A program made the position numbers and the translations under genes. Shown piece after piece: positions 1-6,094 of a stretch of 10,093 nt of DNA; position 1 is the first letter of the stretch; each line of letters opens with the position of its first letter. The notes under the pieces are model-generated. The model was not told the DNA's origin, did no database searches, and saw only the letters and a program-made list of their open reading frames with translations. Source of the DNA: DASPKW01 sp038244055. Its GTDB lineage: Bacteria; Planctomycetota; Phycisphaerae; Tepidisphaerales; Tepidisphaeraceae. The stretch is from the NCBI GenBank assembly GCA_038244055.1, contig JBBRTW010000252.1:1-10093 (forward strand), given 5' to 3'.

Positions 1-10
1 GGCCATCCGT

Positions 11-62
11 GGCCTCCTGTTGGTTGGTGACTTTAAGCACACCACCATTCTGACAGGAGGCT
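11..62. repeat. Long inverted repeat / stem-loop
   Basis: GCCTCCTGT at 12-20 is the exact reverse complement of ACAGGAGGC at 53-61, and 11/62 adds a G-T wobble. The interior can extend the helix: TGG at 21-23 pairs with CCA at 45-47, and TGGTG at 25-29 pairs with CACCA at 40-44, leaving a loop of about 10 nt. A smaller hairpin, GGCCA-TCCG-TGGCC, lies at 1-14 and competes with its base. There is no T-run on either side, so it is not a classical intrinsic terminator. It could end a transcript from the left or be the end of a small mobile repeat. Confidence 0.55.
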
Positions 63-167
63 ACGTCTTGCGCAAATGCAGTAAGTCCAGCTACGGCGCG
101 GAGTTATGGGAGGGTCGGCTTATCTTGATGACATTAGGGACAGGGGGAGGAAAACGGGTCACCACTC

Positions 168-185
168 GGGGGGGAGGGGCCGGGG
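168..185 (+). other. Potential G-quadruplex tract
   Basis: Seven G at 168-174, four at 176-179 and four at 182-185 are separated by single A and CC spacers. The first run can split into two G3 tracts with a one-base loop, giving four tracts with loops of 1, 1 and 2 nt on the plus strand. More G-runs lie upstream at 143-147 and 156-158. Whether it folds is not shown by sequence alone. Confidence 0.4.
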
Positions 186-305
186 TTGTTTTAGTTCGCT
201 CAGCGTGGAACAACAGCCGGAGTTCCCACACTTTGGCGGCTCCGAGTCGTGCAGATTTCGTGGACGCGATTGACCCGGGCATTGATGATCCGGCCAACAC
301 ATACC

Positions 306-409
306 AAGGAGCATCACACATGGTCAATCTTGGCTTTCTTGGCGCTTGCCAGCGCCCAGATCGGAGGTGTATTCTCTTGGCATGGCCTTGGGGCGGTCCC
401 AAGGCATGA
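306..409 (+). other. Mini-ORF with strong ribosome site; possible decayed secreted-protein start
   Basis: AAGGAG at 306-311 sits 8 nt before an ATG at 320, one of the best Shine-Dalgarno arrangements in the window. The frame it opens is only 29 codons and ends in TGA at 407-409, inside a hairpin. In the +1 frame the same bases (from 321) read SILAFLALASAQ, which looks like a signal-peptide hydrophobic core with an A-S-A cleavage site. A one-base loss just after the start codon of a former secreted-protein gene would explain both observations. It could equally be a short leader peptide or chance. Confidence 0.22.
381..408. other. Hairpin over the mini-ORF stop codon
   Basis: GCCTTGGG at 385-392 and CCCAAGGC at 398-405 form a perfect 8-bp stem with a 5-nt loop. 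CAT at 381-383 and ATG at 406-408 extend it past one bulged G at 384. No T-tract follows on either strand, so it is not a standard terminator. Confidence 0.5.
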
Positions 410-450
410 ACCGGGCCACGCGATGAGCTTAACCAGGCCACGAGATCGGC

Positions 451-526
451 AAACGGGTGCGAAATCGGTACGAGATCGGCAGCTTCGAAAACGGGTGCGA
501 AATCGGTACGAGATCGGCAGCTTCGA
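451..526. repeat. Tandem duplication, 38 bp x 2
   Basis: Two adjacent identical 38-bp copies occupy 451-488 and 489-526. Inside each copy lie two variants of an 11-mer of the form CGARATCGGYA, and one more copy of CGAGATCGGCA precedes the array at 441-451. This suggests stepwise expansion, first of the 11-mer and then of the 38-mer. The perfect identity points to a recent duplication. Confidence 0.85.
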
Positions 527-550
527 GGGTCAGGCAGAGCGAATGCCTAC

Positions 551-696
551 CCCCTCTCCCCCCATGCGGTCCCGCAGAATCAAATTTCCTATCAGCAAAC
601 CCCTCTCCCCCATGCGGTCCCGCAGAATCAAATTTCCTATCAGCAAACCCCTCTCCCCCCATGCGGTCCCGCAGAATCAAATTTCCTATCAGCTAA
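551..696. repeat. Tandem repeat, about 49 bp x 3
   Basis: Three head-to-tail copies start at 551, 600 and 648. Each has a pyrimidine run (CCCCTCT followed by 5 or 6 C), then CATGCGGTCCCGCAGAA, then an AT-rich part ending in ATCAGC. Copy 2 has one C fewer, making it 48 bp, and copy 3 ends AGCTAA instead of AGCAAA. The length change shifts the reading frame, so the array is not coding. TGCGGTCCCGCA in each unit is a short self-complementary element. There are no unique spacers, so this is not a CRISPR array. Confidence 0.9.
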
Positions 697-796
697 TCGC
701 GGGCGGCCTGGCTCGTGAAAACTTACAAGTCAAAATCCAGGTCGCGCTGCCTTGAGGCCGTCACCTGCCAGTCACCAAAATTAAATTGTCATAAAT

Positions 797-2209
797 ATGA
801 AGCACTCGATTAAACAACTCATCATGCTGGCGCTGGCTCTGTCCGGAGCTTTTACGGCGGCAGCGCAGGCAGTGACCGAAGCCCCGGCAAACCTTCCCTT
901 GTTCGATGAATCGGGTCGCCAGCTCATCCCCGGCGGCTACGTTTCCCTGGAGAACATTCCCTTCACGGCGGACGATTACCGGCGGATGGTGCGCATGGGG
1001 GCGAACTTTCAGGTGATCCGCATGCCCATCGGAATGATTGGTGCCTGGCCGGGCAAGGAACCCGATGAGAAGGCGCTCGCGCATTTTGATGAGTTGGTGC
1101 GTCTGGGCAAAGCCGCCGGCTTGAGGACGATTTTCAAGCTGGTGTTTTATGGTGTCCGCCCCTTCGGCGATGAGCAGTGGGACATGGTTTGGAACAATAC
1201 TGATGACACGCAGGAAAAAATCATCGCCGGTTGGACCGGCATTTGGAACCGCTACAAGAATGAACCGTCGGTCTTCGGCTACGATCTGCTCAACGAGCCG
1301 GCGCACGGTTTGTCCAAGGACTACGAGCGCATCCAAAACGAACAGATGCTGCCATTGTTGCGTCGGATGACGGATGCCATGCATAAAATCAGTCCCGAAA
1401 AATGGGCGCTCTACCAACCGCTGCTGCGCAAGCCGGAAGATCAAAAGACCAAGCATCGCGATCCCGTCGTGCCGATGACCGAGCCGTTTGGTCGCGAACG
1501 CATCATTTACGCGCCGCATCTGTATCAGATGGACATGGCCGTGATCCCAACCATGCTCGACAACCTGCAACGGCAGGCCGCGCTCTCCAAAGCTCCGCTG
1601 CTGCTGGGCGAATGGGGTTCGCCCACACTCGCGACCACCGACGGCAATCCAGCCGAGGAAGCGCGGTTCACCAAGGTCTATGAGTTCACGGTCAACGCCA
1701 TGGATCATCGCGACATTCCCGGCATCAAGGCCTGGTTCAGCAGCAAGCCTCCACCGATTGCTCCCCAGGATTCCAAAAAATGGCAGACGTGGGCGATTTT
1801 CTCCGACGATTCTCCAGTGGGTCAGGTCGAACGAAAATATATTACCGATGTGATTGTCCGGCCGCGGCCGCTGGTGGTGTCTGGCCGGGTTGAACATTTC
1901 AGCACTGACTTTGCCACCCGCACTTTTGAGATGACGCTGAAGACTGATCCGACGCTCGGAGCCACGGAAATTTTTATGCCGGCCGAGCGGCATTATCCCA
2001 AAGGGTTTCAGGTGGAAGTCGGCCCGGGCCTAACGCTGGCGCAGGCTGGGAAGGCCGCCACGCTCCGCACTGTGCGGGCGGTGGATGCAACTGATCGCGA
2101 ACAGGCCGGACTCATTCGCTGGGACGACGCCACGCAGCACCTGATCATTGACAAGTGGGCGGGCGCGGCGCGGCGTTTGACGGTTAAGATTAGTCTATCG
2201 GTGCCGTAG
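797..2209 (+). CDS. Secreted GH5 glycoside hydrolase, endoglycoceramidase-like
   Basis: This 470-residue protein is a predicted secreted glycosidase of family GH5. A signal peptide covers about residues 1-25 (hydrophobic LIMLALALSGAF, cleavage after AAAQA). The TIM-barrel domain spans about 40-350. It shows the conserved arginine in VIRMPIG (R75), the acid/base glutamate in LLNEP (E167), HLY (H241, Y243), and the nucleophile glutamate in LLLGEWG (E272), so the catalytic pair is intact. Residues about 355-465 resemble the beta-sandwich C-terminal domain of endoglycoceramidases and related GH5 enzymes (RTFEMTLKTDP, ATEIFMPAERHYPKGFQVEV). Family members of this type cleave the glycan from glycosphingolipids or act on related beta-glycosides; the true substrate cannot be read here. 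The ATG at 797 has no clear Shine-Dalgarno site but puts the signal peptide at the N-terminus. The gene stands alone, with no transporter or sugar-pathway neighbour. GH5 is secure; the endoglycoceramidase label is less so. Confidence 0.85.
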   Translation: MKHSIKQLIMLALALSGAFTAAAQAVTEAPANLPLFDESGRQLIPGGYVSLENIPFTADDYRRMVRMGANFQVIRMPIGMIGAWPGKEPDEKALAHFDELVRLGKAAGLRTIFKLVFYGVRPFGDEQWDMVWNNTDDTQEKIIAGWTGIWNRYKNEPSVFGYDLLNEPAHGLSKDYERIQNEQMLPLLRRMTDAMHKISPEKWALYQPLLRKPEDQKTKHRDPVVPMTEPFGRERIIYAPHLYQMDMAVIPTMLDNLQRQAALSKAPLLLGEWGSPTLATTDGNPAEEARFTKVYEFTVNAMDHRDIPGIKAWFSSKPPPIAPQDSKKWQTWAIFSDDSPVGQVERKYITDVIVRPRPLVVSGRVEHFSTDFATRTFEMTLKTDPTLGATEIFMPAERHYPKGFQVEVGPGLTLAQAGKAATLRTVRAVDATDREQAGLIRWDDATQHLIIDKWAGAARRLTVKISLSVP

Positions 2210-2234
2210 TCATTCGCGGAATCAGGCCGTAGCT

Positions 2235-2367
2235 AAAAAAACGCAGAGGCGCAGAGAGCGCAAAGTTTCGCGGAGAAAACCCGGTTGAGTGCTCAGGCTT
2301 ATGGAGTGGATGAAAACAGAAAAACGCTCTGCGTTTCTCTGCGTCCTCCGCGTCTCTGCGTTTTTTC
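2235..2367. repeat. CGCAGAG-type inverted-repeat element
   Basis: The left arm (about 2235-2276) begins with seven A then CGCAGAGGCGCAGAG. The right arm (about 2321-2367) is its imperfect reverse complement, ending in CTCTGCGTTTTTTC. About 45 bp of unrelated sequence separates them. Similar ACGCAGAGGCGCAGAG repeats are scattered through many environmental bacterial genomes, where they often yield spurious short proteins containing RRDAEDAEKRR, as they would on the minus strand here. No transposase is encoded. It lies between two convergent genes, and its A/T-bounded arms could also act as a two-way terminator. Confidence 0.75.
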
Positions 2368-2425
2368 GGAAATGGTGACTGCATTGACCGGGCGGACCGG
2401 GCAAAAACAGATTATGAGGCTCATC

Positions 2426-2442
2426 CGACTAATGCGTAGTCG
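2426..2442. repeat. Short inverted repeat
   Basis: CGACTA at 2426-2431 and TAGTCG at 2437-2442 form a perfect 6-bp stem around the 5-nt loop ATGCG. It adjoins the terminator-like hairpin at 2445-2473 in the space between convergent genes and may form part of the transcription-end structure. Confidence 0.4.
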
Positions 2443-2444
2443 CA

Positions 2445-2473
2445 GAAAAAGGGACGGGAGCCTTTTTCCCTCC
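2445..2473 (-). terminator. Probable terminator of the accA/sensor transcript
   Basis: GAAAAAGG at 2445-2452 and CCTTTTTC at 2461-2468 are perfect complements around an 8-nt loop. Read on the minus strand, the structure begins a few bases after the stop codon of the PAS-GAF gene. An alternative fold there pairs AGGGA with TCCCT and is followed directly by a run of four T, the usual form of an intrinsic terminator. Confidence 0.45.
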
Positions 2474-2477
2474 CCCC

Positions 2478-3803
2478 TCACGCACTAGCCGCGATACTCC
2501 GCGGCACCGCGATCGGCAACGTCGTCGCGATTCGCGACGCCAGATCCGCCGCAAACGCCAGATCCTCGGCCGTATACCGGTGCCCGGTTTCGCTGGAGAC
2601 GAACATGATGCTGCCCAGCGTCCTGCCGCCGGCTTTCATGGGCACGCAGAGCAGCGAGCGCGGGCTCAGGTTCTGCAGGAGCTTCAGATGCCGTGCATCC
2701 TGCGCCATGGCCGAGAGCATCGTGGGCGTCACGGTGGTGGCGATCTGGGGCTGGCCGCTCTGGAGGACCTTGCCGCGGCCTTCGGAGCTTTCCAGCAGCG
2801 GGGCGTAGTTGCGCTGTAGCTCGGTCACCCAGGGCTGGCGGCTGGAGTCGGCGTGGGCGGCGGCGATGGTGCGCGGGTCCTGGCTCTCCAGGGCCAGGTC
2901 GATCACGCACCAATCCGCGAATTGCGGCACCGCGGCCCGGGCGATGCGCACCAGCGAAGCCTCCGGCGGCTCATTGGCGGCCAGGATCGTCGCGGTCTCG
3001 GCCAGGAACTGAAGCATGTGCAGAGAGCGTTTCTGGATGGTGATATCGGTTTCGCGTCCCTGCACGCCGACCTGGACGTTGTACTTGTCCAGCAGCGGGC
3101 CCCAAGAGGCGCGGCACCATTTGACCTGGCCGTCGTGGGCGATGATGCGGTATTCGAGATCGCGGAACGATTTGCCTTTGAAGGTCTGATCGAGCATCGG
3201 CTGAATGCGCGGCGAATCATCCGGATGGATGTAGTTCATGAAGGGATTCTCGCGCAGCTCGTTCATCGAGTGGCCGGTGAGCGTCTCGAAAGCCTGGTTC
3301 ACATACAGCAACTGCATCGCCATGTCGTAGGCGAAGATGGCGTCGAAGGTGTTGTCGGCGATGAGTCGGAGATTGCGCTCGGCCTGGCGCGATTCCTGGG
3401 TCATGCGCATCATGACCTGGAGCAGCCAGGAGACCACGAACCCCTCGACGACGAAAAAGCCCAGGCGGATGTCGTAGGCGGCGGGATTCTGGAGGATCGT
3501 GTGCTTCTCGGGCTCCTGGATGAAAAAATAATCGCAGGCGGCCGCCCCCACCAGCGTGGCCGTTACGCCCGGGCCCATTCCCCCGAACCACCCCGCCGCG
3601 ATCACGGCGGAGAACATCATGATCAGCGGCGGACCCTCCATCTTGAGATGAATGCCCATGAGATGGCGCATCTCAATCACGATGGCGACAAACACCAGCG
3701 CGAGAAAATAGCGCAACCAGGTTGGACGGGTGAATCGACGTGCCACGGCAGTGAGTATATCGCAGGCGATCGATGCGTGATGCACCGATCTGGACCAACC
3801 CAT
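2478..3803 (-). CDS. Membrane sensor protein with DUF4118-like, PAS and GAF domains, no kinase domain
   Basis: The 441-residue protein looks like the input half of a sensor histidine kinase. Residues about 30-135 form a KdpD/DUF4118-type membrane region with several hydrophobic helices (LRYFLALVFVAIVIEM, GWFGGMGPGVTATLV, DYFF, LGFFVVEGFVVSWLL). A PAS domain follows at about 142-258 (LIADNTFDAIFAYD, YIHPDD, YRIIAHDGQVKWC, ending GRETDITIQKR). A GAF domain fills about 265-430 (LLCVPMKAGGRTLGSIMFVS). The chain then ends: there is no histidine-phosphoacceptor, ATPase, GGDEF or EAL domain, and the downstream DNA does not encode one. It starts 11 bp after the accA stop, so the two are probably co-transcribed. 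No Shine-Dalgarno site is evident before the ATG, and a start inside the first 30 residues is possible. It probably senses a ligand or redox signal and passes it to a separate partner; the signal is unknown. Confidence 0.8.
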   Translation of the reverse strand: MGWSRSVHHASIACDILTAVARRFTRPTWLRYFLALVFVAIVIEMRHLMGIHLKMEGPPLIMMFSAVIAAGWFGGMGPGVTATLVGAAACDYFFIQEPEKHTILQNPAAYDIRLGFFVVEGFVVSWLLQVMMRMTQESRQAERNLRLIADNTFDAIFAYDMAMQLLYVNQAFETLTGHSMNELRENPFMNYIHPDDSPRIQPMLDQTFKGKSFRDLEYRIIAHDGQVKWCRASWGPLLDKYNVQVGVQGRETDITIQKRSLHMLQFLAETATILAANEPPEASLVRIARAAVPQFADWCVIDLALESQDPRTIAAAHADSSRQPWVTELQRNYAPLLESSEGRGKVLQSGQPQIATTVTPTMLSAMAQDARHLKLLQNLSPRSLLCVPMKAGGRTLGSIMFVSSETGHRYTAEDLAFAADLASRIATTLPIAVPRSIAASA

Positions 3804-3814
3804 GGAAAAATGGC

Positions 3815-4873
3815 CTAACTGGCGGCGCGGCTGACGGATTTGCGGGTTGTTTCTTCAAATTCGCCGAGCTGACGGAATTTGTCGTAGCGGCGCTCGAGCA
3901 GCGCATCGATCTTGCACCTCTTGAGATCGCGAATGGTCTTGGCGAGATACTGCTCGAGGTTATGGGCGACCGAGTGGTGATCGCGGTGAGCGCCGCCAAG
4001 AGGTTCCGGGACGATGGTATCCACGACGCCGGTCTTGATCAGGTGCTTGCTGGTCAATTTAAGTGCATCGGCCGCATCGGCCGCGTTGGCGCTGCCTTTC
4101 CAGAGGATGCCGCTGCATCCTTCGGGGCTGATGACGCTGTACCAGGCGAATTCCATCATCGAGACCTTGTCGGCCACCGCCAGTCCCAGCGCGCCGCCCG
4201 AACCGCCTTCGCCCGTGATAACCGTGACGATCGGCGTGCGCAGGCGGGACATTTCCATCATGTTCCGGGCGATCGCTTCGCCCTGGCCGCGCTCTTCAGC
4301 GCCGATGCCGGGATAAGCGCCCGCGGTGTCGATAAGGGTCACGACCGGCAGGCCGAACTTTTCAGCCAACTTCATGGCCCGCAAGGCTTTACGGTAACCT
4401 TCGGGGTGAGCCAGGCCGAAGTGGCAGTCGATTTTTTCCTTGGTATCCCGACCTTTATGCGTGCCGATGAGCATGACCTTATGGCCGGCCATGCGCGCCA
4501 GGCCGCAGCGGATGGCCTTGTCTTCGCCAAAGCGGCGGTCGCCGTGGATTTCGCGGAATTCGCGGCAGATCAGATCGCAGTAATCCTTGAAGAGCGGCCG
4601 CTGCGGATGGCGGGCGACCTGAACCGTCTCCCAGGCCGTGAGATTCTCGTAGGTCTTCCGAAGAAGGCTGGTGTAGTTGGTGCGGAGGTGGCGCAGTTCC
4701 TTGGAGTAATCGATCTGCTTCGTGGATTGCAGGGCTTCGAGCTCGTGGATCTGATCCTCGAGCTTGGCCAGGGGCTGCTCGAAGGGAAGCACATGACGAG
4801 TCACGGGCCTGGGAGGGGAGATGGAAGCGAAGACGGGTTTTTCCATGACTGCTTTTACTGAAGTATCGGACAT
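3815..4873 (-). CDS. accA: Acetyl-CoA carboxylase carboxyltransferase subunit alpha
   Basis: AccA pairs with AccD to move the carboxyl group from biotin-BCCP to acetyl-CoA, forming malonyl-CoA, the first committed step of fatty-acid synthesis in the cytoplasm. The 352-residue protein is close to the usual family length (about 320) with a slightly longer N-terminus. After a helical N-terminal part (about 30-90) come the crotonase-fold motifs: HGDRRFGEDKA (110-120), IDTAGAYPG (181-189), GEGGSGGA (221-228) and SPEGCSGILW (249-258). All look intact. AAGG repeats lie just upstream of the ATG at 4873; a second ATG at codon 10 is an alternative start. It diverges from tyrA and is followed after 11 bp by the PAS-GAF gene. 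accD is not in the window. A broken relic of its 3' part lies at about 9185-9309 on the opposite strand. Confidence 0.97.
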   Translation of the reverse strand: MSDTSVKAVMEKPVFASISPPRPVTRHVLPFEQPLAKLEDQIHELEALQSTKQIDYSKELRHLRTNYTSLLRKTYENLTAWETVQVARHPQRPLFKDYCDLICREFREIHGDRRFGEDKAIRCGLARMAGHKVMLIGTHKGRDTKEKIDCHFGLAHPEGYRKALRAMKLAEKFGLPVVTLIDTAGAYPGIGAEERGQGEAIARNMMEMSRLRTPIVTVITGEGGSGGALGLAVADKVSMMEFAWYSVISPEGCSGILWKGSANAADAADALKLTSKHLIKTGVVDTIVPEPLGGAHRDHHSVAHNLEQYLAKTIRDLKRCKIDALLERRYDKFRQLGEFEETTRKSVSRAAS

Positions 4874-5066
4874 AACCTTGGACCTTGTTCTTCACCCTTT
4901 GATAACCTGCCGCGAACCGGAATCGAATAGCCTAGACGACTGGCCGGGGTGAAGCAAGCCTCATTGATTCCTGCGCCGGTCGGGGTAGAAGTAGGCAGGC
5001 GTTGCCCACCGCTTTCTGGGCCGCGGGTTGGTCGATTCACACAGGTTCAAGGATTCTTATCGGACC
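4874..5066. promoter_or_regulatory. Divergent promoter region between accA and tyrA
   Basis: Both genes must be started from these 193 bp unless transcribed from further away. For accA, the minus strand shows TTGCTT (4952-4957) and TAGGCT (4929-4934) with 17-bp spacing, each matching the sigma-70 consensus at only three of six bases. For tyrA I see no convincing -35/-10 pair. AAGGA at 5049-5053 is a distant (13 nt) ribosome site for the tyrA ATG. No operator-like palindrome or riboswitch stands out. Confidence 0.3.
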
Positions 5067-5930
5067 ATGCAAGTACGACGCTTGAGCATTCTCGGAGTCG
5101 GGCTGTTGGGCGGGTCCATCGGGCTGGCGGCCCGGTCGATCCTAAGCGATTGCCATGTCGTTGGTTATGGCCATCGAAAGGCGACGCTGGATCGGGCTTT
5201 GGAGATCGGGGCGATCGACGAGGCGGCGGGGGAACTGGAAGCGGCGGTGCTGGATGCGGATCTGGTGATCTTGTGTACGCCGGTCGGTATGTTTTCAGAA
5301 ATATTGCGGACCATTGCGGGGAAATTGAAGGCGGGGGCGATCGTGACGGATGTGGGGAGCACCAAGCGGTCGGTGGTGGCGGAGGCGGCCAGGCACTTGC
5401 CCAAGGGGGCGCATTTCGTCGGCAGCCACCCGATGGCCGGCAGCGAGAAACGGGGTGTGGAGTTCGCGCGGACGGATCTGCTGGCGGGGGCGCTGTGCAT
5501 CCTGACGCCGGATGGATCGACGGATGCGAAAGCGCTGGCGGCGGTGGAGGAGTTCTGGCGGACCCTGGGCATGCACACGACGAGGATGACCCCGGCCGAG
5601 CACGATGCCGCCTTGGCGGGTGTGAGCCACCTGCCCCATGCGGTGGCCGCCGCGCTGGTGGCGATGCAGCGGCCGGAAGCATTGAAACTGTGCGGCAAAG
5701 GGTTCCTGGATGCGACGCGGATCGCTGGCGGGGATGGGGGATTGTGGCGGGATATCTTTATCGACAACGCGGATCAGGTGCGGGCCGCGCTGGGAGAACT
5801 GCGGGAGATGCTGGCGAAGTTTGAGACGCTGCTCGACCCGGAGAAGGGTGAGGAACTCAGGGCGTGGCTGGATGAGGCGGCCAAGGCGCGGGAGGCGTTG
5901 GTGAGGGAGAGGTTGAGGGAGGAGGAGTGA
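5067..5930 (+). CDS. tyrA: Prephenate (or arogenate) dehydrogenase
   Basis: TyrA oxidatively decarboxylates prephenate to 4-hydroxyphenylpyruvate, or arogenate to tyrosine, in tyrosine synthesis. The 287-residue protein has an N-terminal Rossmann domain with the nucleotide-binding motif GVGLLGGS (10-17) and DVGSTK (95-100). Next come HPMAGSE (121-127) and the family active-site motif SHLPH (187-191, first histidine catalytic in characterised enzymes). The C-terminal helical dimerisation domain includes GFLDATRIAGGDGGLWRDI (212-230). There is no ACT domain and no fused chorismate mutase, so this is the short monofunctional form. The ATG at 5067 is chosen because the Rossmann motif then falls at the normal distance; an upstream TTG at 5028 would add 13 unconserved residues. 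Cofactor and substrate preference cannot be told from the motifs. No other aromatic pathway gene is nearby. Confidence 0.93.
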   Translation: MQVRRLSILGVGLLGGSIGLAARSILSDCHVVGYGHRKATLDRALEIGAIDEAAGELEAAVLDADLVILCTPVGMFSEILRTIAGKLKAGAIVTDVGSTKRSVVAEAARHLPKGAHFVGSHPMAGSEKRGVEFARTDLLAGALCILTPDGSTDAKALAAVEEFWRTLGMHTTRMTPAEHDAALAGVSHLPHAVAAALVAMQRPEALKLCGKGFLDATRIAGGDGGLWRDIFIDNADQVRAALGELREMLAKFETLLDPEKGEELRAWLDEAAKAREALVRERLREEE

Positions 5931-5937
5931 GCGGCCG

Positions 5938-5957
5938 GATTGGGGATTGGGGATTGA
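5938..5957. repeat. 7-bp microrepeat (ATTGGGG)
   Basis: Just after the tyrA stop, ATTGGGG occurs twice in tandem followed by a partial third copy, ATTG. It is short and non-coding, and no function can be assigned. Confidence 0.6.
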
Positions 5958-5981
5958 TGAAAGTGAATGGCGCGAGTTAGC

Positions 5982-5999
5982 CGCTTCGCTTGCGAAGCG
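5982..5999 (+). terminator. Hairpin downstream of tyrA, possible terminator
   Basis: CGCTTCG at 5982-5988 and CGAAGCG at 5993-5999 form a perfect 7-bp GC-rich stem around CTTG, 51 bp after the tyrA stop. No T-run follows, so if it ends transcription it may need Rho, or it may instead be a REP-like palindrome. Confidence 0.35.
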
Positions 6000-6094
6000 C
6001 GTCTGGCGGATCAGGTATGTAAACGTGGTAGCATAACGCTTCGATCGTTTGCATGTAATAATGCAGGTCGGCACCTACATCACTCGGAGAAACC

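Larger units (their letters stand above)
1..796. other. Gene-free, repeat-rich intergenic region
   Basis: No open reading frame here looks like a conserved protein. The longer ones run straight through tandem repeats whose unit lengths (38, 48 and 49 bp) are not multiples of three, so the reading frame changes from copy to copy. The stretch holds a strong stem-loop at 11-62, a G-rich tract at 168-185, a mini-ORF with a good ribosome site at 306-409, a hairpin at 381-408, and two tandem repeat blocks at 451-526 and 551-696. The last 100 bp, leading into the GH5 gene, show no clear promoter. Confidence 0.6.

Noticed and set aside
551..696. CRISPR-like array
   Set aside because: The copies are directly adjacent with no unique spacers, and no cas gene is present.
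285..755. Possible secreted protein reading through the tandem repeats from ATG 285
   Set aside because: It has a signal-like segment but no ribosome site at 285, and the 48/49-bp repeat units put successive copies in different frames, so the coding sequence is not conserved.
761..1993. 410-codon open frame on the minus strand
   Set aside because: It lies entirely antisense to the GH5 gene, whose catalytic motifs and signal peptide are clear. The antisense peptide resembles no family.
2190..2404. Short minus-strand proteins containing RRDAEDAEKRR
   Set aside because: They are translations of the CGCAGAG repeat, a well-known source of spurious hypothetical proteins.
2853..3818. 321-codon open frame on the plus strand
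   Set aside because: Antisense shadow of the PAS-GAF gene in GC-rich DNA, with no domain or ribosome site.
3773..4861. 362-codon open frame on the plus strand
   Set aside because: Antisense to accA; no recognisable protein.
5047..5682. Pro/Ser-rich open frame on the minus strand
   Set aside because: Antisense to tyrA with low-complexity composition.
4949..5824. Gly-rich 291-codon frame overlapping tyrA on the same strand
   Set aside because: Low-complexity Gly/Arg/Ala translation of GC-rich DNA in the wrong frame; tyrA explains the region.
6050..6065. TGCAT-N6-ATGCA inverted repeat upstream of the 6095 gene
   Set aside because: Only 5 bp per arm, easily found by chance, with no supporting promoter elements.
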